A stretch of 8,903 bases of DNA from Gemmatimonadota bacterium (lineage in GTDB: Bacteria > Gemmatimonadota > Gemmatimonadetes > Gemmatimonadales > Gemmatimonadaceae): the NCBI GenBank assembly GCA_016794735.1, contig JAEUJK010000498.1, positions 1 to 8,903 on the forward strand, in the 5' to 3' direction. Both the position numbers and the translations under genes were made by a program. Shown in pieces: positions 1-5,190 of this stretch (positions within the stretch are counted from its first letter, which is position 1; each line of letters opens with the position of its first letter). The notes beneath the pieces are model-generated. The model was not told the DNA's origin, searched no databases, and worked only from the letters and a program-made list of their open reading frames with translations.

Positions 1-1
1 G

Positions 2-919
2 CCGGCTGCCGCCGCCGCGCTGGGCCGGCTGGATGGCGTGATGATGGTGGAGCCGTTTCGCGCCGTGCCGGTGCGACTCATCGGGCCGCGCACCGCCTAT
101 CGCACGAGCCTGTTGACCTTCGAGCCGCACACGCGCCTGCATGCCCTGGTGGATGTGGACGCGGCGACACACCGCGTGCCGCCGGCCGGGATCCTCCTGG
201 GCGAGGCCCTCGCCGACACCCTCGGTGCGCGCGGCGGCGGGTTCATTCGCGTCGAGGTGCTCGAGGGCGCGCGCCGCACACTCCAACTCCCTGTTGCGGG
301 CACCTTCAAGGACCTGATGGGGATGACCGCCTACGCCGACCTCGCGCAGGTCCCGGCCCTCACCGGGGAGGAGGTCACGCTCTCGGGCGCCTGGGTGCAA
401 CTCGACCCGCGCAAGGCGCCCCAGGTGTACGCCGAGCTCACGCGGCTGCCGGTGGTCGCCGGGGCGTCGTCGCGGGCCGCAGGGCTCGAGGGCTTTGAAC
501 GAACGATTGCCGAGTCGTTCCGCATCAGCCTCCTCACGACCTTGCTCTTCTCGTGCATCATCGCCTTCGGCATCGTCTACAACAGCGGACGCATCACGCT
601 CTCGGAGCGCGGCCGCGAGCTGGCCAGCCTGCGCGTGCTCGGCTTCACCCGGGGCGAGGTTGGTGCGATGCTCATCGGCGAACAGGCGGTCCTCGTGTTC
701 GTCTCGCTCCCGGTGGCCGTGGGCGTGGCCGTCGGGCTCGCGTGGTTGGTCGCGGTGCGTTTTGAAAGCAGCCTGTTCCGCCTTCCCGTGGTGATCCAGC
801 CGTGGAGCCAGGTGCTGGGTGCCCTCGTCGTCATCGTGGCGGCCGTCGGGTCTGCGCTGTTGATCCTGCGCCGGTTGGCGCAGCTGGACCTGGTGGCCGT
901 CCTCAAGTCGCGGGAGTGA
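2..919 (+). CDS. ABC-exporter permease, FtsX/MacB-like, C-terminal part (5' end outside window)
   Basis: This is the last 305 residues of an inner-membrane permease of the FtsX/MacB superfamily. The frame is open from base 2, and the residues before the first GTG/ATG (38-46), ending LGRLDGV, fit the family, so the gene starts upstream. About 150 residues of extracytoplasmic domain (VEPFRAVPVRL near the start) lead into a membrane segment around ISLLTTLLFSCIIAFG. The FtsX cytoplasmic coupling segment follows, with YNSGRITLSERGRELASLRV and then LGFTRGEV, and then two more membrane segments. It ends in TGA at 917-919. In this family such segments pair with a separate ATP-binding subunit, which would lie upstream of the window. 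The HlyD adaptor gene begins 5 nt later, so the two are surely co-transcribed and form a tripartite-type exporter. The substrate cannot be read; macrolide, lipid or peptide export are all possible. Confidence 0.9.
   Translation, partial: PAAAAALGRLDGVMMVEPFRAVPVRLIGPRTAYRTSLLTFEPHTRLHALVDVDAATHRVPPAGILLGEALADTLGARGGGFIRVEVLEGARRTLQLPVAGTFKDLMGMTAYADLAQVPALTGEEVTLSGAWVQLDPRKAPQVYAELTRLPVVAGASSRAAGLEGFERTIAESFRISLLTTLLFSCIIAFGIVYNSGRITLSERGRELASLRVLGFTRGEVGAMLIGEQAVLVFVSLPVAVGVAVGLAWLVAVRFESSLFRLPVVIQPWSQVLGALVVIVAAVGSALLILRRLAQLDLVAVLKSRE
912..916 (+). promoter_or_regulatory. Shine-Dalgarno site of the HlyD-type gene
   Basis: GGGAG lies 8 nt before the ATG at 925, inside the last codons of the permease gene. 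It decides for ATG 925 over the longer in-frame opening from 802, which would overlap the permease by more than 100 nt. Confidence 0.6.
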
Positions 920-924
920 TTTCG

Positions 925-2079
925 ATGCCTCGTCAACGAATGGTGTGGAGTGCCGTGGCCGTCGCGATGGTCGCCGGGCTGGCGTGGTGGCTCCGGCCCA
1001 CCCCGCACGACGTCACCGTCGTCGTCATCCAGCGCGACATCCTGCGGGTCACGATCGACGAACCCGGCGTGACACGCATGCCAAACCACGCGGAGATCAC
1101 GACGCCGTCCAGCGGGAACCTCGCACTCGAGGCGCTGGAGGTGGGCGACACGGTTCGGGCCGGACAGGTGGTGGCGGTCCTGCGACCCGCGGCGCTCGAC
1201 GGTCGTGCGCTGGACGAAGCCCGGGCACAGGTCCGTGCTGCCGCCGCGGTGCGCGAACAGGCCGAGGCCCTCGTGCGCCAGGGGGAGGCGTCGCTGGACG
1301 CTGCGCGCCGCGAACGCACGCGCACGTCGCGCCTCGCCGAGGCGGGCGCCGTGGCGCCGCGCGCGCTCGAGGACGCCCAAACGGCCGAAAGCCTGCAGGT
1401 GGCCGCGGTCGAGGCCGCGCGTGCCCAGCTGCGGGCTGCGCGCGAGGACGAGCGGCGTGCGGCCGTTGGCGCCCGCACGGGACCCGGTGCCGGCGTGGTG
1501 TCGCTGCGCAGCCCCATGGCCGGCACGGTCCTGCGCCGCTTCCAGGATCACGGGCGCGTGGTCCCGGCGGGGATCGCCGTGTTCGAGGTCGGGGACCCGA
1601 CCCGCGTCGAGGTCGTGATGGACGTCCTCAGTCGCGATGCGGTCGACCTGCACCCCGGCCTTCCCGTTCGCTACCGACTCCCCGCGGGAGACACGGCCCC
1701 CGGCCGCGTCGTGCGTGTGGAGCCGGCGGCCTTCACCCGGACATCGGCGTTAGGCATCGCGGAGCAGCGGGTGCGCGTGGTCACGCGCCCGGACGGCGCG
1801 TTGCCGGGCGTGGGGGATGCCTTCGAATTGCCGTCCGCGATCGTGGCGTGGGAGGGCCGCGACGTCGTCACGGTACCTGCGGGCGCGCTGGTGCCCGTCC
1901 AGGACGGCTGGGGGGTGTTCCGCGTCGTCGACGGAAAGGCGCGACGCCAGGCGGTCACCGTGGGCCACCGCGGCGCACGCGCCCTCGAGGTGACCCAGGG
2001 ACTTTCCCCGGGCGACTCGGTCATCCTCCTGCCGGATGAGCGGATCGCCGAGGGGGTTCGCGTGCGACCCGCGCGTTAG
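925..2079 (+). CDS. HlyD/MFP-type periplasmic adaptor subunit of an ABC exporter
   Basis: A 384-residue membrane-fusion (periplasmic adaptor) protein that links an inner-membrane ABC permease to an outer-membrane channel. One N-terminal anchor (about residues 7-22, VWSAVAVAMVAGLAWWL) is followed by a first lipoyl half around 64-86 (GNLALEALEVGDTVRAGQVV). An Ala/Arg/Glu-rich coiled-coil hairpin follows (about 95-178, with a turn near GAVAPRALED), then the second lipoyl half (193-222, SLRSPMAGTVL) and a beta-barrel plus membrane-proximal region to the end (GLSPGDSVILL near 359-369). Length is normal for the family. There is no lipobox, so the anchor is probably an uncleaved helix. ATG 925 has a good Shine-Dalgarno site and follows the permease stop by 5 nt, showing an operon with it. 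Its stop codon faces that of the kinase gene with 4 nt between. Family assignment is firm; the cargo is unknown. Confidence 0.92.
   Translation: MPRQRMVWSAVAVAMVAGLAWWLRPTPHDVTVVVIQRDILRVTIDEPGVTRMPNHAEITTPSSGNLALEALEVGDTVRAGQVVAVLRPAALDGRALDEARAQVRAAAAVREQAEALVRQGEASLDAARRERTRTSRLAEAGAVAPRALEDAQTAESLQVAAVEAARAQLRAAREDERRAAVGARTGPGAGVVSLRSPMAGTVLRRFQDHGRVVPAGIAVFEVGDPTRVEVVMDVLSRDAVDLHPGLPVRYRLPAGDTAPGRVVRVEPAAFTRTSALGIAEQRVRVVTRPDGALPGVGDAFELPSAIVAWEGRDVVTVPAGALVPVQDGWGVFRVVDGKARRQAVTVGHRGARALEVTQGLSPGDSVILLPDERIAEGVRVRPAR
1748..1755 (+). repeat. CGTTAGGC octamer, copy 1
   Basis: Exact copy inside the HlyD-type gene. It is one of three identical copies, all on the + strand. Confidence 0.45.
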
Positions 2080-2081
2080 GC
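2074..2081 (+). repeat. CGTTAGGC octamer, copy 2
   Basis: Exact copy spanning the TAG stop of the HlyD-type gene and the first bases of the 4-nt convergent gap. Confidence 0.45.
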
Positions 2082-2099
2082 GATCACCACTGCATCGCC
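2079..2099. terminator. Candidate hairpin across the two convergent stop codons
   Basis: GGCGAT (2079-2084) pairs with ATCGCC (2094-2099) around a 9-nt loop. It covers the last base of the HlyD-type stop and the first base of the kinase stop on the + strand. Six perfect pairs in the only place where a shared terminator could sit between convergent genes is suggestive. Neither side has a T-run, so intrinsic termination would be weak. Confidence 0.35.
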
Positions 2100-3421
2100 C
2101 CCGGCCCCGCCGGCGACCCGAAGAACGCTGCATGCGGGGCGCGCTCGGGGAACTCGGCGGCATACGCTCGCTCCCATGCGCGGGCAAAATCCGCGGTGGT
2201 GCCCGCCGGGATCAACGCCCACACGCTGCCACCAAAGCCTGCGCCGAACGACGACGCGGCGGTGGCACCGATCGAGCGCGCGAGGCGCGCGAGGGCGATC
2301 GTCTCCGGCACCTGGTTGCCCAGCCACTCCGCCGCGGCCTGCTGCGAACGATCCGCCAGCGGTCCCCAGGCCTCGAGGTCACTCCGCGCGATCGCGCTGC
2401 CCGCGGCCGGGATCAACTCGAAGGCCTCGAGCACGAACTGGTCCAGGCGGTGACGCAACGCCGTGGGCGTGAATTCCGTGGTTGCCGCGCCGGCCACCAC
2501 CTCGCGCAAGCGATCGACTGCACCATCACGGCTGCGGACGGCATCGGCCAGCGTGGCGTCGGCGCGCTGCTCGGCCGCGTTCCACGACGCGAGGATGTGC
2601 CGCACCATGCGCGCTGCCCGGTTGTAGGCATGGCGCGCCCCGGCCGTTTTCTCGGCGATCAACCCTGAGGAGGCGACCACGAAGGTGTGCGTCGGTGGCA
2701 TGCGGTACACCGCTTCCCGCCGCACCGGTGAGAAGGCGTACTGGATGACCCGCCCCGGCGCCGAACACATGATCGCGGTGTGGTCCTGGCTTCCACCAAA
2801 CGTCCCGACGCCGGCATCACCTTCCAGCGAGCGAAAGTGCTCCCCGTTCTCGATGCATCCGAGATACGACGCGAGTTCCTCGCGCGAGAAGATCTCCCGG
2901 CGGAACTCCTCCGAGCTGCGCAGTTCGTTTGACTTCGCGAGCGCCACGAACACGGCGATCATCAGCGCCGAGGAACTGCTCATTCCCGCGGCAACCGGCA
3001 GGTCCGACGAGAACGCGAGGTCGACGCCGCGGTTCGCGGAGGGAAAGTTGCGCCCGAGTCGTCGCCCGACGGTCGCGACATAGTGGCCCCATCCCTGGTC
3101 CGGACCGGGGGCCGTGGGATCGAGCGACGCCTCGCACGATTCGCCCGCGCTCACGTCGATCGCGCGAACCAGCGGGTCTTCGCGTGCCGACACCCGCACG
3201 ACGAATCCGCGCTCGACGGCGCAGAGCAGGCTGCGACCACCCGCGTAGTCGGTGTGTTTTCCGAACAACTCGAGTCGTCCGGGGACCCAGACACTCCACC
3301 GCGGCCCCTTGGCCCCGATGGCATCGAGGGCGCGATCACACGCGATCAGGGCTTCGGCCTTCATGACCGCCTGGCCATCGGACATGCCGATCCGGCGGAG
3401 GTTCTCCACGTCGTGCATCAT
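2084..3421 (-). CDS. Galactokinase-like GHMP-family sugar kinase with a divergent sugar-binding motif
   Basis: A 445-residue cytoplasmic GHMP kinase, most like galactokinase, which makes sugar-1-phosphate from sugar and ATP. All three family motifs are present: motif 1 at 46-62 (VPGRLELFGKHTDYAGG), motif 2 at 142-153 (PVAAGMSSSSAL, the phosphate-binding loop) and motif 3 at 392-399 (FGAGFGGS). A likely catalytic Asp is D213 in GGSQDH. In ordinary galactokinases motif 1 reads GRxNLIGEHTDY, so Asn is replaced by Glu51 and the sugar-contacting Glu by Lys55, while His56 and Asp58 remain. The sugar may therefore not be galactose. The tandem ATGs at 3421 and 3418 are the likely start. The longer frame opens with TTG at 3463, has no Shine-Dalgarno site and would run through the promoter region of the divergent repressor gene. 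No other sugar-pathway gene is adjacent. The family is sure, the substrate open. Confidence 0.85.
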   Translation of the reverse strand: MMHDVENLRRIGMSDGQAVMKAEALIACDRALDAIGAKGPRWSVWVPGRLELFGKHTDYAGGRSLLCAVERGFVVRVSAREDPLVRAIDVSAGESCEASLDPTAPGPDQGWGHYVATVGRRLGRNFPSANRGVDLAFSSDLPVAAGMSSSSALMIAVFVALAKSNELRSSEEFRREIFSREELASYLGCIENGEHFRSLEGDAGVGTFGGSQDHTAIMCSAPGRVIQYAFSPVRREAVYRMPPTHTFVVASSGLIAEKTAGARHAYNRAARMVRHILASWNAAEQRADATLADAVRSRDGAVDRLREVVAGAATTEFTPTALRHRLDQFVLEAFELIPAAGSAIARSDLEAWGPLADRSQQAAAEWLGNQVPETIALARLARSIGATAASSFGAGFGGSVWALIPAGTTADFARAWERAYAAEFPERAPHAAFFGSPAGPGAMQW

Positions 3422-3427
3422 GCGGGG

Positions 3428-3433
3428 AAGATA
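3428..3433 (-). promoter_or_regulatory. Candidate -10 element for the kinase gene (leaderless)
   Basis: On the minus strand TATCTT ends 6 nt before the first ATG. There is no Shine-Dalgarno site and no clear -35 box at usual spacing. The arrangement fits transcription starting at or near the ATG. Confidence 0.35.
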
Positions 3434-3456
3434 AGGGGACAGGCTGGCCACCCGGC

Positions 3457-3485
3457 TTGACAAAGCAGGGGGCGAGACAAAAACT
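3457..3485 (+). promoter_or_regulatory. Candidate promoter of the blaI-type operon
   Basis: A perfect -35 box TTGACA (3457-3462) stands 17 nt before AAAACT (3480-3485), a poor -10 match (3 of 6). Seven further bases lead to the ATG at 3493, so the transcript would be leaderless. If translation began at the in-frame TTG of 3457, the -35 box would lie inside the gene. Confidence 0.45.
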
Positions 3486-3489
3486 TGTC
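3476..3489. promoter_or_regulatory. Candidate BlaI-type operator (GACAA-N4-TTGTC inverted repeat)
   Basis: GACAA (3476-3480) and TTGTC (3485-3489) form a perfect 5-bp inverted repeat with a 4-nt centre, overlapping the likely -10 region and transcription start. A third GACAA half-site lies at 3459-3463 inside the -35 box. Known BlaI/MecI/CopY operators are dyads with ACA/TGT cores over their own promoters, so autoregulation is likely. The kinase promoter on the other strand is within 50 bp and could also be affected. Confidence 0.5.
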
Positions 3490-3492
3490 ACC

Positions 3493-3882
3493 ATGCCCGC
3501 CACACCACCGGCTCCGCTGTCCCGTCGCGAACGGGAGATCATGGACATCGTCTACCGCCTGGGTGGCGCGACGGCGCGTCAGGTGCGCGACGAGATGCCG
3601 GAGCCGCCGCATCCGGCGGCGGTGCGGACGCTCCTGCGCATCCTGGAGGGGAAGGGGCACCTGCGGCACGTCGCCGATGGCGCCGCGTTTCGCTACCTCC
3701 CCACCACGCCGCGGACCGTCGCACAGCGCACCGCGATGCGCCACCTGTTGAGCACCTTCTTTGGTGGGTCGCGGGCGGCGGCGGTGGCCGCGCTGCTCGA
3801 TGACGAGGAGCGGCCCCTGAGCCCCACGGAGCGAAACGAACTCGCCGCCGTGGTGAAGAAGCTGCGCGCGGAGGGCCGGTGA
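3493..3882 (+). CDS. BlaI/MecI-family winged-helix repressor
   Basis: A 129-residue dimeric DNA-binding repressor of the BlaI/MecI/CopY family, normal in length. The N-terminal winged helix covers about residues 8-68: LSRREREIMDIVY, then GGATARQVRDEM, the recognition helix in HPAAVRTLLRILEGKGHL and the wing HVADGAAFRYLP. The C-terminal dimerisation part contains HLLSTFFGG and ends in SPTERNELAAVVKKL. In the family, a partner membrane protease cleaves this C-terminal part to release DNA. In staphylococcal BlaI the cut is at Asn-Phe, and no Asn-Phe pair exists here, so the site must differ. ATG 3493 is preferred over the in-frame TTG at 3457, which falls on the -35 box. The downstream gene encodes the expected M56 partner. 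What it controls cannot be read, beyond a probable operator at its own promoter. Confidence 0.92.
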   Translation: MPATPPAPLSRREREIMDIVYRLGGATARQVRDEMPEPPHPAAVRTLLRILEGKGHLRHVADGAAFRYLPTTPRTVAQRTAMRHLLSTFFGGSRAAAVAALLDDEERPLSPTERNELAAVVKKLRAEGR

Positions 3883-3897
3883 CCATGCACCATGCCT

Positions 3898-3905
3898 CGT
3901 TAGGT
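3898..3905 (+). repeat. CGTTAGGT, near-copy of the CGTTAGGC octamer
   Basis: One-base variant of the octamer, in the 81-nt gap between the repressor and protease genes. Confidence 0.3.
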
Positions 3906-3951
3906 AGGCGAGCGCGCCGGGTGGCGGGCGGCCTCCGCGCCCCAACGAACC

Positions 3952-3957
3952 GGGGGC
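3952..3957 (+). promoter_or_regulatory. Shine-Dalgarno-like site of the M56 protease gene
   Basis: GGGGGC lies 6 nt before the ATG at 3964, supporting translation from that codon. The rest of the 81-nt gap holds no recognisable promoter, so transcription from the repressor promoter is the simplest reading. Confidence 0.4.
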
Positions 3958-3963
3958 GCTGAG

Positions 3964-5154
3964 ATGGCCCTGCCCATCGACCTCCTCAGCCAGGCCGACA
4001 GCACGCGTGTGGTGGCGGGCGCGTACAACACGTCGCTCCTCCTCGGGGCGATCCCCGTGCTGGGCGTGGCGACCGTTGCCGTGCTGGAACGGCGCTTGTC
4101 GCGCGGGACGGCGGCCCTTGCATGGCGCGCCGTGGTGATCGCGATGGCGCTCGTCGCCCTCGGCGCGATGCTCCCCCTGTCGTGGCGCGCGTGGGTCCTG
4201 CCCGAGCTGCTCGCCGTGCCGCTGCAATCGCTGGGCGCCACGGAGTGGAACACGGTGGCCGCAACGGGCGGGTACGCGTGGCCTCGCGTCCTCGTGGGCG
4301 TGTGGATGGTTGGTGCGGCGCTGCTCGTCGTGCGCTGGATCGTCGCGCACCGGGCGATGACGCGCCTGCTCGACGCCTCGGTGCCCTGCACCGATCCCGC
4401 GTGGGCGAAGGCGGCGACGCGCGCTGTGCGTGCCGTGCCCACGCGTCGCGCGGTGGAGGTTCGCATCTCGGCATTGGCGCGCGTCCCGATGGCGGTGGGT
4501 TGGTGGAAGCCGGTCATCCTCCTTCCGGCGGGGCTCGATCATTTCGCGGACGAGGAACGCCTCGCCATCCTGGTGCACGAGCGCGCCCACATTGCCCATG
4601 GGGATCCGTGGGTCGCGCTCCTGCTCCGCGGGCTCGAGGTCGCGTACTGGTTCCACCCGGCCGTGTGGCTGGCCGCGCGTCGCACGGCGGTGAGTTGCGA
4701 AGGCGCGGCTGACGAGTGGGTGCTGGCCAGTGGTGTGCGTGCCTCGACCTATGCGTCGCTGCTCGGGCTGCATGCCTGGCCGCAACCGGGGATCAGCGCG
4801 CTCGGATTTGCCGGGCGCGGGGCGCTTCGCCAGCGCCTGGCGTGGATCACCTCGCGGCCGCGAACCCTCGCGCCGCGCCTCGCCTTGCACCGGATGGTGC
4901 TGGCCACCGCGGCGCTGCTGGCCGCGCCGTTAGGCACCGTGCAACTCACTCCCACGCGGAGCGCGCTCGACGGCATGATGCGTCGTGACCGCTGGGAGAC
5001 GCGGGCGTTTGCGGTCTCGCGCCTCGCGCAACGTGCGGACAGCGTCGCGGTCGCCCAGGTCGCGGCCGTGTCCGACCCCAGCCCGCTGGTGCGTGCCGCC
5101 GCACGCGCCGCGCTCGTCCGCGCCGGGCAGCGACCGCTTCCACCCACCGCGTAA
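3964..5154 (+). CDS. M56-family (BlaR1/MecR1-like) membrane zinc metalloprotease with HEAT-like tail
   Basis: A 396-residue inner-membrane protease, the probable signal transducer for the BlaI-type repressor. Three N-terminal membrane segments (about 20-40, 52-72, 108-127) precede the catalytic region with HERAH at 205-209. The likely third ligand is E246 in CEGAADEWVL; the family usually reads ExxCD, and here the Cys is Ala. A hydrophobic stretch (216-238) and a last membrane helix (311-327) follow. The final 55 residues resemble one or two HEAT repeats (AVSDPSPLVRAAARAALVRA at 368-387). Staphylococcal BlaR1 carries a penicillin-binding domain of roughly 250 residues at this place, absent here, so the stimulus is not evidently a beta-lactam. 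By BlaR1 topology the protease faces the cytoplasm and the tail the periplasm (inference). Its gene lies 81 nt after the repressor gene and 36 nt before the glycosyltransferase gene. Confidence 0.88.
   Translation: MALPIDLLSQADSTRVVAGAYNTSLLLGAIPVLGVATVAVLERRLSRGTAALAWRAVVIAMALVALGAMLPLSWRAWVLPELLAVPLQSLGATEWNTVAATGGYAWPRVLVGVWMVGAALLVVRWIVAHRAMTRLLDASVPCTDPAWAKAATRAVRAVPTRRAVEVRISALARVPMAVGWWKPVILLPAGLDHFADEERLAILVHERAHIAHGDPWVALLLRGLEVAYWFHPAVWLAARRTAVSCEGAADEWVLASGVRASTYASLLGLHAWPQPGISALGFAGRGALRQRLAWITSRPRTLAPRLALHRMVLATAALLAAPLGTVQLTPTRSALDGMMRRDRWETRAFAVSRLAQRADSVAVAQVAAVSDPSPLVRAAARAALVRAGQRPLPPTA
4928..4935 (+). repeat. CGTTAGGC octamer, copy 3
   Basis: Exact copy inside the M56 protease gene; it encodes part of APLGT with a TTA codon, which is rare in this G+C-rich DNA. 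Confidence 0.45.
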
Positions 5155-5190
5155 GTCCTTCCTGCGACCTCCACGCGAATCGCCGTGCCC

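Noticed and set aside
802..924. N-terminal extension of the HlyD-type protein
   Set aside because: It would overlap the permease, has no membrane-protein character, and the Shine-Dalgarno site points to ATG 925.
577..1653. 358-residue minus-strand frame opposite the permease and adaptor genes
   Set aside because: Low-complexity His/Arg-rich translation with no motif; both + strand genes are certain.
945..2039. 364-residue + strand frame overlapping the adaptor gene in another phase
   Set aside because: Almost entirely Arg/Gly/Ala; a frame shadow of the HlyD-type gene.
3906..3950. G+C-rich stretch in the repressor-protease gap as a terminator or attenuator
   Set aside because: Only short, competing pairings of about 5 bp can be drawn; nothing stands out from the base composition.
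3418..4890. 490-residue open frame on the minus strand opposite the repressor and protease genes
   Set aside because: Arg/His/Gly-rich translation without a recognisable domain, in DNA where the + strand encodes two clear families. It is typical of antisense frames in G+C-rich DNA.
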